NCBI GenBank assembly: GCA_012295275.1
Contig: CM022667.1
Location: 14,502,168 to 14,514,667, forward strand
Direction: 5' to 3'
DNA from: Chrysomallon squamiferum
Lineage: Eukaryota; Mollusca; Gastropoda; Neomphalida; Peltospiridae
DNA length: 12,500 nt
Shown: positions 1-8,172 of the stretch, one piece after another
How positions within the stretch are numbered: the stretch's first letter is position 1
How the letters are laid out: each line of letters begins with the position of its first letter
Notes under the pieces: generated by a model
Databases searched by the model: none
Told to the model about the DNA's origin: nothing
Seen by the model: only the letters and a program-made list of their open reading frames with translations
Program-made: the position numbers and the translations under genes

Positions 1-81
1 CTGCTTTTAAACATTATTTTTATTGAAGATCAGAAACTTCTAGATTTATTGGCTCCGACAAGGTCACCATCTGCAGTTTAA
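1..81 (+). CDS. Weak candidate C-terminal coding end running in from the left edge
   Basis: Frame 1 is open from the window edge to TAA at 79-81. Its last residues read KLLDLLAPTRSPSAV, after a less protein-like LLLNIIFIE stretch that could instead be intronic T-rich sequence. Possible acceptor AGs lie at 27-28 and 32-33, and using the latter makes an in-phase exon of 15 codons (34-78) plus stop. The region around 40-200 is visibly richer in GC than its surroundings, and AATAAA with a downstream T-rich tract follows at 218. I do not recognise the peptide. It could be the end of a neighbouring gene, an alternative last exon of the palmitoyltransferase gene, or chance. A 26-codon open frame is weak evidence alone. 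Confidence 0.2.
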   Translation: MLLNIIFIEDQKLLDLLAPTRSPSAV

Positions 82-217
82 CTTCTTTAATGTGTGTAAG
101 ACGAGATGTGATGTTTCGTTTCAGCATCGACTACTACAACACCACCGATGTCTGGCAGATAAGATGTAATAATTTCCAGCCTTCTGAAAGTATTAATATG
201 CACTGTGTCTGCTTGTT

Positions 218-223
218 AATAAA
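218..223 (+). terminator. Candidate polyadenylation signal AATAAA near the left edge
   Basis: AATAAA in CTTGTTAATAAACACC is followed within about 45 nt by TTGGCTGTA and a run of T (259-270), the usual arrangement of a cleavage site with a downstream U/GU-rich element. It lies 137 nt after the candidate stop at 79-81. Together the two suggest a short 3' UTR, but neither is strong alone. Confidence 0.3.
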
Positions 224-950
224 CACCAACACTGTATGAGTTTAATTTGATTGGCTGTATTTTTTTTTTTCTATCTTCTGTTTCAAGACTGGAGTGTATT
301 CAGATTAGTGCTGTATGAGGAGATTTTTGTTTTATGAGACAATGAGCTGTTGTTGTTTGCTTTTGTAGTCAACTTAGATTGTGTTCAGAATCCCTTTTCT
401 TCAGTTGTCATTGAAATTTACTTACTTAACTATTGCTGCTTATGTACGTATCTTGAAACTGATTGACTGAGAATTTGGCATGAAAAAGTATTTAAAAATT
501 CATGACTCAAATTTAGGGTTTGGAAATTGAAGAAATATTGTAAAAATTGTTCTTTATCCTAGTCCAATGATAATATTTGTTTTTGTTTGTCTAAAAAAGA
601 AGAATAAGACTTTGTTTAAAGTTCTGTAAAAGAGTATTACAGAAGAGCAGAAAATAGCTATCATGCTATATTTCTATGCTTCTGTTTAAATTCCCACACT
701 TTATTAGTAGTAAACGTTGATCTCCAGCCTCAAATAAAACAGAAGTATTTTAAATGTATTTAGTGTAGTTATTGTGTCTAAGTAAATTCACTGTGTATCA
801 TTATCTGGTCATCACATACATAGTAACATACCTGTTCTCTGAGCAGTTTTACATAACAGTATGACTTTAAGGTTTCCTCTTTAATGCATTTTATTACATA
901 TTTCATAGCACTATGTCTTATGCCTTCACTGGCCATCACAAACTTGTTTT

Positions 951-1020
951 ATTGTATATATAAATACATACACATATACACACATACAAACATACATACA
1001 TATATACACACACACAAAAA
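951..1020. repeat. Mixed TA/CATA/CA simple repeat
   Basis: Alternating TA, ATAC and CA units run from TGTATATATAAATAC through CATACATACATATATACACACACAC. The unit boundaries are imperfect. The short open frame over it is low-complexity (tyrosine, histidine, threonine) and is not a gene. Confidence 0.9.
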
Positions 1021-1515
1021 TGTCTCTTGTTATTGTAGAATTTTGTCACATAGGAAGTACATTACTAAGTCTTAGTTGTCTTAAAGCTTATTTTAAATAC
1101 TGCAGACATTTCCAATTAGAAACGTCAGTATTAATCAACATCTGTCCAATTTAATCACATTAGAAAAACATAGAGAGGGAGAGAACTGAAAACCATCAAA
1201 TTAAGAGTCCAGAGTAATTACACCTCAAAATGAACGGAACAGGAAAGGATGGGACTAGTAACTTCCTGTGGTCGTCGTGGTAACAAAAACGAAAAGATTA
1301 TTATTGGGTGCATCTCAGAATAAATCCTTCCTGGATGTTTGTCTGTTTATCTGAATTCATTCTGTCCACAATGCTAGTGAGAGGAAGTTGATACTGTCCA
1401 AATCTGTGTGTTTCCGCTGGTGTAATTGTAATCCCTGTTATCAAGAACTAAGTGTACAGATAATCCTTGTTTTCAATAAAGTCAGGCTTGTTCTTGTTGG
1501 CATGAAGATCATGGT

Positions 1516-1891
1516 TCCCAGTATTCACCAGGGACAGGGTTTAGATTTAACTATGATTTCATTGTAAAAGTCTTTGGTAATCTCTCCAGTATCCACATGG
1601 TTTAGATTAAAATATGATTTGATTTTAATTATTTCATTGTAAAGTGTTTGGTAATCTTTCAAATATATGAATATTTACTAGAAAAGGGTTAAAAGTTAAA
1701 TATTATTCGTCTTTAATGATTTGATTTCAAAGCCTTTGTTAATCTGTCCAGTATGCACTGGAAAAGGGGTTAGATTTAAATATGATTCAATTTTAATGAT
1801 TTTGTTTGAAAGTCTTTAGGTAATCTTTCCAGTATCAAGTGGGAAAAGGTTTAGAAGTAAACATGATGTGATTTTAAACTCTTTGCTAATC
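1516..1891. repeat. Degenerate tandem repeat, five units of 64-88 bp
   Basis: Five successive units share the order TCCAGTAT, a GGGAAAAGG-like patch, TTAGATTTAAATATGATT, ATTTTAATGATTT, then AAAGTCTTTGGTAATCT. Approximate unit bounds are 1516-1584, 1585-1658, 1659-1746, 1747-1827 and 1828-1891. The third unit has a diverged TCCAGTAT element, and units 1, 2 and 5 lack internal segments. I see no coding potential and do not recognise a known family. The repeat looks like an old locally duplicated sequence. Confidence 0.8.
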
Positions 1892-2132
1892 ATGTTTTGA
1901 GCTTTAAGAATGAAGACCTTATTGTTAAATTAGACAAGTCAGATGTGACTTTTTTCCTGAATTGTTCTTTGTTTGAAATAATTAAAGTCATTGGTGAAGA
2001 TTATTGAAAGATTACTTTTGTGTGTGTGTTTTGAGAAAAAGATTGTTGTAGTTCATACAGTATGCATGATTTATAAAAGAATCACCACTGTAAGAAATTT
2101 CATCATTTTACATTCTAAACACTTTTCAGTTT

Positions 2133-2190
2133 CAACTAGCTGTTGTTATTATCCTAAGTACACACACTTCACAACTAGCTGTTGTTATTA
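2133..2190 (+). repeat. 19-nt direct duplication
   Basis: CAACTAGCTGTTGTTATTA occurs at 2133-2151 and again without change at 2172-2190, with a 20-nt spacer. It contains the palindrome CTAG/AGCT core. It could be a small segmental duplication or the target-site duplication of a lost or very short insertion. Confidence 0.85.
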
Positions 2191-2947
2191 CTAAACTAAA
2201 CTCTACTTCAGCAACATTCCAGTAACTTCATTTTTCAATATATCCATTCCTCTCTTCACCATACTTTTCAGACTATGTTAAAATTTCTCATACCCTATTT
2301 AAATCCATTTTTTAACAGTGACAGTTTGTTTTATTTCTGCTGCTCCCATCATGAAACTTGTCCCAACTCACCTTCCAGATAAAAAAATTAATTTTATTTC
2401 AACTAAACCTTTCCCACTCCACCCACCACACACCCCCACCCACAATCCATGCTTTTTCTTTTAAAGCCAGAGAGGCTGATATATTTCTAAACTGTCAGTG
2501 ATGAACAAGAATTGAGACTGTCGCAGCCAAAAAGGAACCAATGTCTATTCAAAAATCTATTTACATTTGCAACAGAAAACAAATGTATTTTGCCGACAAC
2601 TTGAGTGAAATTGCATTCTCGAATCTGAAAACCTGCGTCAGTTTTTGATGATGTTTATGTTCTATTTTGAGATGGAGATGAGGATATCATGGTGAAAATT
2701 GATGCTGGATAATCCATCAAAGCTAATCGTTTCGAAGTTACCAGCTTCACACTCGGTCCTCCCTCCTGTCCGTTGCTGACCCTCGGTCAGTCTGTAGAAG
2801 TAATTCATTGGCTGTTGTTAACAGAGAGTGAATTTAAAAAAGAAAAGGAAAAAAAAAGATTTAATTTTGTTTTATATTTTTTTTTAATTTTTGTTATTGA
2901 GAATCTAATTAATTAGTTGCTATACTTTTTAAAACTCGATAATTAAT

Positions 2948-2992
2948 TTCTCTCTCTCTCTCTTTCAGTCCCTCTCTCTCCCTCTCTCTCTC

Positions 2993-3049
<57 letters not shown>

Positions 3050-3130
3050 ATATGTCTCTCTCTCTTCTATCTGTCTCTCTCTCCCATTCTCTCTCTCTCT
3101 TGCCCTCTTTGTGATTGTGTGTGTGTGTGT
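2948..3130. repeat. Long (TC)n tract followed by (GT)n
   Basis: An almost uninterrupted pyrimidine strand of TC units spans 2948-3108. The longest pure part (3003-3039) has about 18 TC units, and there are scattered CCC, TTTC and TATG interruptions. A GT run (3116-3130) follows. The complementary strand is nearly all purine. Confidence 0.95.
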
Positions 3131-4100
3131 CTATGTCTGTTTTATCACTAAATATTTATATACTGTATATTTGTTAAACATCTTGATGGTGAACAAACAT
3201 TGCCAGAGTATTTTCACACCACCAGTATTAGAATACTGATAATCAATAGGCTTACTGCCAATAATAATGTCATGTGACAATATGGTATTTTCTATGATGA
3301 TGAAGTAATGCATAGCATTGTATTTGAAATATTTTCATATTCAAAAAATAAAGTTTTGTGATAAGTTTTAAAAGTAATAATAATAGCAATCAGTCATTCA
3401 GACACACCCACACACACCCACACCCATAAACACATGTCAAGGTATATTATTTCTGTATATATATAATTTAATGCTGATTTTTTACTTTAGACTACACTTT
3501 TGTAATTTCCATCTTAAATCTTAAATGTATATTTTGTTTTAAAGAATTTTATTTTGTTAAAGCCATATTAAATTATTCTATTTTTGTTTCTACTTCATGA
3601 TGTTCAGATTATTTTGACAATTTCATCAGCCTTTTAATTTTTCATTACCCTGACAGAAACCAATCTGGAACTTTTTGTTATTTTAAATAATCCAAATGTA
3701 GTTGTATTTCTGGAATTCCTGTGAGAATTTTGAATGTGTGTTTTATGACATTTTTCTGATTTTTAGATCGTCCTCTGAATATTGCTAATCCTGAGTGGTG
3801 ATTTACTTAATACTTTTAATCATATAATTTATTGCTGGATATCTCAAAGGAATTTGTTCTTCAAATTAACTTTTTGATTCTCAGTTAACTTGTATTTTAT
3901 GAATTGTTTGGCAGCAGTTTTGTCGAATTTTTGAATAAATAATGATAACACGTAACATCTTAGACTGTATTAGTTAATAAAATTGCTTTTCATGGAAGAT
4001 TTTAATTTTGTATTTTTGTGTGATATCTATAGAGTAAATAAAAAAACAAAAATTAAGTAAAATAAGAGATTAAGACAAAATAATAGTCATATGAAAGATA

Positions 4101-4205
4101 TGTAATGTAATGTAACGTAATGTAATGTAATGTAACGTAATGTAATGTATTATAATACAATACAGAACAATACAAAACAATAAAATACAACAGAACACAG
4201 CACAA
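4101..4205. repeat. Pentanucleotide array with a 20-nt higher-order period
   Basis: From 4101 the sequence reads as exact 5-mers: three TGTAA and one CGTAA, then the same four again, then TGTAA and TGTAT (to 4150). The 5-nt rhythm continues to about 4205 with changed units (TATAA, TACAA, TACAG, AACAA, TAAAA and CACAA-like). The minus-strand open frame across it reads periodic Tyr/Leu/His/Thr and is a repeat artefact. Confidence 0.92.
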
Positions 4206-4689
4206 TAGCATAATTTGATATTGGGATAGAACCAAAGTTCATGTTGTTTTTTGTTTTTTTAATAGGTGGTATTTAGACACATGATTCAGTTTCCCATGTT
4301 ACTGAAATATATGACAAGTATACATATTGTGAAAACAAAACAGGTTGAATAATTCTAAATACAAATTTCTAAATAATGTCTGATAATTTCATTTAAAGAC
4401 AGTATACACTTTTATTCCAGTCGTTTATAATGCATAACATAAAGATAATGTGATATGATATAAAAAGAAAAAGAAGGTAAAAATATAGAGGATATTACAA
4501 GACAGCTGTTATTCTGGTATATTGAATCACTGATGTCAATAAATACTGTCATACTTTATACAAATTTATAAAATTCTTGCCATTGAGTTAGGAATGTTCA
4601 TTTTCTAACATCTGACTATCATCCTATTTACAGGTATTCATTTTCTTGCATTTTTCTTATTTATTTATGATAGGAACCATTACAATTTT

Positions 4690-4712
4690 ATATATTTATA
4701 TATATATATATA
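4690..4712. repeat. (TA)n tract at the transposon left flank
   Basis: ATATATTTATATATATATATA abuts the left inverted repeat, and TATATATG continues at the right flank (4940-4947). The original site was a TA microsatellite split by the insertion. Confidence 0.9.
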
Positions 4713-4939
4713 CAGGGTGTCCCAGAAGTCACGCACCATGAAGATTTTTATTATGATACATATGAATAAAAATGTTATTAATAATAATCATAACAAATGC
4801 TCAAATTGCTTGCCCTCTGCATTGATACATACTTCAATTCTCTTTATAAAACTGTTTTTTACTCTGTTGAGGGTTTCGCTACTAATTTATGTGTATCTAA
4901 ATAAAAATCTTCATGGTGCGTGACTTCTGGGACACCCTG
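4713..4939. mobile_element. Tc1/mariner-type miniature (internally deleted) transposon, 227 bp
   Basis: Both ends carry the same 40-bp terminal inverted repeat without a mismatch. The left arm is 4713-4752 and begins CAGGGTGTCCCAGAAG; the right arm is 4900-4939 and is its exact reverse complement. A further 15 bp pair imperfectly (about 11 of 15). TA dinucleotides flank both ends (4711-4712 and 4940-4941), the target-site duplication expected of the IS630-Tc1-mariner superfamily, and the insertion sits in a pre-existing TA-rich tract. The 227-bp length is far below that of an autonomous element. The interior still encodes a transposase C-terminus on the minus strand, so this is an internal-deletion derivative that could only have been moved by a transposase made elsewhere. 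The perfect arms suggest it is not very old. Confidence 0.92.
4788..4886 (-). pseudogene. Transposase C-terminal remnant inside the miniature element
   Basis: On the minus strand, 32 sense codons run from 4886 down to 4791 and stop at TGA (4790-4788). The central part reads RIEVCINAEGKQFEHLL. From memory, animal Tc1/mariner-like transposases with CAGGGTGTCCC-type ends finish with a similar R-(6)-C(I/V)-x-A-x-G-(2)-FEHLL block. An in-frame TAA (complement of 4887-4889) closes the frame immediately upstream, at the edge of the right inverted repeat, so the deletion junction probably lies near 4885-4890. The catalytic DDE/D core and the DNA-binding domain are gone, leaving no activity. The remnant itself has no frameshift or internal stop. 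Confidence 0.75.
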
Positions 4940-5563
4940 TATATATGTATGTAATTATGTTTCAGTGTTTATGGATTGTTGCTACTTTTTTGGTTTCTCA
5001 TTATGAAACTTCATAATTTGTATTTCAGAAATCTTGGGAGACATTAAATCTCAAAAATGTTATTCTTAGCTTTTATTGGTAATTTCTGAAAGTCCGAGGA
5101 GAGTTATTAATTTCAAATTGCGATGTGTGCCATCTTTGGTTTAATATGTGAATGTCCTTGTGGGAATTTTGATTTTCTCGTTTCTGATATTTGCTTGTGT
5201 TTGTGGAAGTCGTTCAGTCGTTTGTTTAATATTGGATGGATTTATCAGGGGATGTGATTTGCAATTTAGAAGCTCTTTGTGTGTCACTGGTGTGTTGTCT
5301 TTTGTGTATATCTGCCAGTGAAGTTGTAGATAAGAGTCAAAGAAAATAATAAATAAATAATAATAAAACATATAAAAAATTTTTTTTTTTTTTTCTTTAG
5401 TTGGTGCTACTTTGTGTGCTTTTTTATTATTATTTTATATATCTATATATATACTATGTTATATATTTTAATTATTTTATAACAATTCTTTTGTTTTGAT
5501 TTTGTTTTTTAAGTGTTGATTTTTGCTTCAAAAACAATAATAGATTAAGATTCTTTCATTTAT

Positions 5564-5735
5564 ATATTCATTTATTCATTTTTTCATTCATATATTTACT
5601 TATTCATTTTTTCATTCATATATTTACTTATTCATTCTTTCATTTTACATTCACTTATTCATTCTTTCTTTCATTTTACATTCATTTATTAATTCTTTCA
5701 TTCATACATTGACTTATTCACTCTTTCACTCTGTC
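5564..5735. repeat. Minisatellite of about 28 bp built from ATTC tetranucleotides
   Basis: Six units are visible: 5564-5591, 5592-5619, 5620-5646, 5647-5677, 5678-5705 and 5706-5735. Each follows AYATTYACTTATTCATTCTT and then a TCATT-rich end. Units 1 and 2 differ at only two positions. The last unit grades into the polypyrimidine tract of the 3' splice site at 5794, so part of the splicing signal may derive from this repeat. Confidence 0.88.
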
Positions 5736-5794
5736 ATCTTTTTCCCCTCCCAATTATCTTTATCCATTGTGTTAATGTTAATTGTCTTTAACAG
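5725..5794 (+). promoter_or_regulatory. 3' splice site of the ZDHHC3-like terminal exon
   Basis: A pyrimidine-rich stretch (CTCTTTCACTCTGTC, then TTTTTCCCCTCCC) leads to GTCTTTAACAG, with the acceptor AG at 5793-5794. Several TTAAT/TTAAC-like sequences between 5772 and 5792 could act as branch points. The downstream frame opens directly with the family-conserved GIEQLKKE block, which fixes this AG as the junction. The strongest pyrimidine tract is about 40 nt from the AG, and the nearer sequence is T-rich but mixed. Confidence 0.85.
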
Positions 5795-5953
5795 GGTATA
5801 GAACAGCTGAAGAAGGAACAAGCCACATGGACCAGAAGATCAAAATGGCTGAGTCTGAAATCCGTGTTTGGTCATCCGTTTTCCTGGAAGTGGTTCTCTC
5901 CCTTTTCTACCCCACAGTTTGTGTACCAGAAGAACTTCACATACGCTGTTTGA
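5795..5953 (+). CDS. ZDHHC3-like: Terminal coding exon of a ZDHHC3/ZDHHC7-like palmitoyltransferase (partial gene)
   Basis: This is the last coding exon: 52 codons and a TGA stop at 5951-5953. The reading begins GIEQLKKE, continues with W..RSKW, then VFGHPFS, then WFSPFSTP, and ends FTYAV. From memory this is the pattern of the cytosolic C-terminal tail of ZDHHC3 (GODZ) in vertebrates, including the VFGHPFS and W..SPF.TP blocks. Proteins of this family are four-pass Golgi enzymes that transfer palmitate from palmitoyl-CoA to cysteines of client proteins through a DHHC cysteine-rich domain. That domain and the membrane segments lie on exons outside this window. The exon follows a pyrimidine-rich tract and TTTAACAG, so it starts at 5795 in phase 0, and the other phases soon meet a stop. 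The last residues after STP are lineage-specific compared with vertebrates. The Y-A-V terminus fits a type II PDZ ligand, which is inference. ZDHHC7 is the alternative paralogue. Confidence 0.9.
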   Translation, partial: GIEQLKKEQATWTRRSKWLSLKSVFGHPFSWKWFSPFSTPQFVYQKNFTYAV

Positions 5954-6998
5954 CGATATGACGAGGAGACATCCTCACAATAGCTGCTTTATGTTGGGTT
6001 TTTTAATGTTGTTTTACTTGTTTTAGCTACAGACAGTTTTAATAATTTTCTTCTTCTTCTAAAAACCAGTTTTATTATTAATATGGTTTGTTATATCTTT
6101 TTTACATTTAATTATTTATGTGTTAGTATGTTGGTTTTTAAATTTATTTATTGCTTATATTTTAGAGGATTTTTTTTTATTTAGTTTTGTATTATTTGTT
6201 TGATAACTGTCCAGGGTTAATTTTTTAAACACACTGTGAAAATGGATATGTCAAATTTCTAATATCTTTCTCAATTTTTATTTCTTATTTCTTATTTTTA
6301 ATTTTTTCTTTTTCTTTCTTCTTTACTTAAAAGTTTTTTTAAATTTTTATATTTTTTATATATTTCATTGTTTCTTTGTTTGATGGTTTATAGATTTTTG
6401 AGGGGTTGCAGTTTTGATTTCTCATTAAAAATGCTTGAAATACATTTTATGAATTTGAAAACCATCTGGGGTCCAAGCTGAATTTGTTTCATCCCTAAAT
6501 ATTAAAACAAAACTTATAAGAATTCCATTAGAAAACATTTCTTCTTCTTCAAAGAATTTATTAGATTTATTAGATTTTGGTCAGGGCATTACAAACAGAG
6601 CTTGTGTATAAATACATATATGTGTGTGTATATCATACATTTTTTATTCTTCAAAGAATAGCCCAGATTTGTATAGATAGTGATGATTCTTACATAAAAA
6701 GTGACAACAGTAAATACTGGTTAGCATGAAGTTGCAGTATATTTTAATTTCAGTTCTGATGATGGTTTGTAAATTTTATGATAAACAGAATGTTTATTCA
6801 GTTCTTATTTTATTTGATGCACACTTGTGTGTTATAAATGAACTAGTTTTCATGACCATAATTTTAATATGTTAATCAGATTAATCATCTTAAAACAGAT
6901 TTGAATGAACTTACGGTTTTAGATATACTTTTGTTTTTAAAAATGTGGTTCGATTTACCACTGCTCTCAGTTTATTTAATGTTAATTTAATAAGAACC

Positions 6999-7071
6999 CT
7001 GTCTCTGTCTCTCTGTCTCTTTCTCTGTGTGTGTGTCTGTGTGTCACCTGTGTTTCTGTCTGTCTGTTTCT
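6999..7071. repeat. CTGT/CT/GT simple-sequence patch
   Basis: CTGTCTCTGTCTCTCTGTC passes into TGTGTGTGTCTGTGTG and then CTGTCTGTCTG. This is a compound pyrimidine-rich microsatellite in the probable 3' UTR. Confidence 0.85.
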
Positions 7072-7350
7072 AAAATACACCAACATTTCACACTGTGATA
7101 ACTGTTTTATTTCACATAATCAAAAATTGTAAAAATTAACCCACCTGATTTTCAGTTATAACCACTGTTATACATTTTTATTTATTTTTAAAGGTTTTTT
7201 TCAATAATATAATTAATACCACGTTTATTAGCTATTAAAATTTAAACTCATTTTGCTTGTGTGATACGTAATTTTTGTTTTATCAAGGTCATAATAGATG
7301 TCAATAATTGTATCCATATTACAAATAACATTGTGTTATAGATTTGTTTT

Positions 7351-7392
7351 CATCATTATAATCATCATCTTCATCATCATCATTATCATTAA
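7351..7392. repeat. (CAT/ATC)n patch
   Basis: Imperfect CATCAT and ATCATC units with TTC and TAT interruptions. Low complexity, with no coding sense. Confidence 0.8.
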
Positions 7393-7430
7393 TATATTAA
7401 AACTATTATTACAGGGATCACAGTTTTAAA

Positions 7431-7475
7431 TTATTGTTATTATTATTATTATTGCTGTTGTTATTATCACTATTA

Positions 7476-7506
<31 letters not shown>

Positions 7507-7560
7507 TTATTATTTTTATTATTATTTTTATTATTATTATTATTAGTATTAGTATTATTT
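7431..7560. repeat. (TTA/ATT)n trinucleotide array
   Basis: TTATTATTA units run for about 130 bp with interruptions such as GCTGTTG, CAC, TTTTTA and AGTATTAGT. The minus-strand open frame over this reads poly-Ile/poly-Asn and is not a gene. A reverse-orientation AAT array lies about 800 bp downstream. Confidence 0.93.
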
Positions 7561-7572
7561 TAAGAGTATTGG

Positions 7573-7578
7573 AATAAA
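7573..7578 (+). terminator. First canonical AATAAA downstream of the stop codon
   Basis: This AATAAA (in GGAATAAAAGG) lies at the right end of the ATT array and is the first canonical hexamer I find after the stop at 5953, giving a 3' UTR of about 1.6 kb. A second AATAAA follows at 7647-7652. Either could be used, or neither. Confidence 0.25.
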
Positions 7579-7853
7579 AGGTCTGAAGAATTCTGCATTC
7601 ATCCCAGATATTATTTAATTGTTTTGGGCAAGCTACCTTCACTAATAATAAAGTATGGCAGTGAACTGTTACTTTCAGAAAACATTGCAATGCCTCCATT
7701 TTACTACTGTACAACTTTTTTTTTCTAACACAATTAAGAAAAACTTATATGTGATGACATCATGACTACTACCAAAATTGTTTTGCCCAGATATTTTTAA
7801 TTGTATTCTTTTGCCATTGTTGATCATTTTTAATTAAGACTGGATAACACAAA

Positions 7854-7856
<3 letters not shown>

Positions 7857-7913
<57 letters not shown>
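7857..7913. repeat. Uninterrupted (AC)n microsatellite, 57 nt
   Basis: A pure AC run of about 28 units, preceded by the impure AACACAAACAA. Its purity suggests it is young and length-variable between individuals. The poly-Cys/Val open frame on the minus strand is an artefact. Confidence 0.97.
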
Positions 7914-7915
<2 letters not shown>

Positions 7916-8166
7916 AAAAATTGGAAGTATGCAGAATATATTTAGGCTGTTTCTACTAAGGGAGTGTGAAATTCGAACCAAATGAAATGAAAAGTCATAA
8001 TGTGAAAAAAGAAGATTAATTTCTTGCATAATGTCCACTAGTGTGTAATTTGTTCTTTTCCTCGTGATGCTTATGCTGGTCATGTGCTGAACTGTATGTA
8101 GCTTTGTGTTTAGACTTTAGCTAACAGTATTTAAGTATGACTGCTCTTTCACACTTTGATTTAATC

Positions 8167-8172
8167 AATAAA
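8167..8172 (+). terminator. Candidate polyadenylation signal AATAAA
   Basis: Canonical AATAAA sits in a non-repetitive context (TTAATCAATAAAATGTCC). A T/C-rich stretch and an A-run follow within 40 nt, and a GT-containing stretch lies further on. It would give the ZDHHC3-like transcript a 3' UTR of about 2.2 kb. AATAAA hexamers are frequent in AT-rich DNA, so this is a candidate only. Confidence 0.35.

Larger units (their letters stand above)
242..5794 (+). other. Probable large intron of the ZDHHC3-like gene (3' portion)
   Basis: No convincing exon is visible here on either strand. The longest open frames are in simple repeats or are short. Region by region: 242-950 is plain AT-rich DNA; 1080-1515 is unremarkable; 1516-1891 is a tandem repeat; 2191-2945 is non-coding and slightly richer in GC around 2740-2800; 3132-4100 is AT-rich with a short imperfect CA stretch near 3400-3430; 4206-4690 is plain AT-rich; 4942-5560 is AT-rich, with a T-run at 5380-5394 and a TA patch near 5435-5470. 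The intron assignment rests on the splice acceptor at 5794. The upstream boundary is not visible, and if a separate gene ends near 240 the intron might start further right. Confidence 0.6.

Noticed and set aside
111-239. Plus-strand 42-codon frame (contains IDYYNTTDVWQIRC) after TTTCGTTTCAG
   Set aside because: It looks moderately protein-like and follows an acceptor-like site, but it overlaps the AATAAA at 218 and I recognise no family. Kept only as part of the uncertain left-edge region.
1230-1283. Short plus-strand frame beginning ATGAACGGAACAGG, 17 codons
   Set aside because: It is too short, lacks splice-site context that would join it to a gene, and has no recognisable peptide.
4717-4923. 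Plus-strand 68-codon open frame inside the miniature transposon
   Set aside because: Its start and end fall in the inverted repeats, and the interior is the antisense of the transposase tail.
5141-5371. Minus-strand 76-codon open frame with non-repetitive residues (KDNTPVTHKELLNCKSHP and similar)
   Set aside because: The SHP...NIKQ...RL spacing faintly recalls Penelope-type reverse transcriptase remnants, but I cannot align a convincing motif. There are no flanking element features, and the frame is short and starts in low-complexity sequence.
7769-8083. Minus-strand 104-codon open frame with poly-Cys/Val
   Set aside because: It reads through the AC microsatellite, and the flanking residues show no family.
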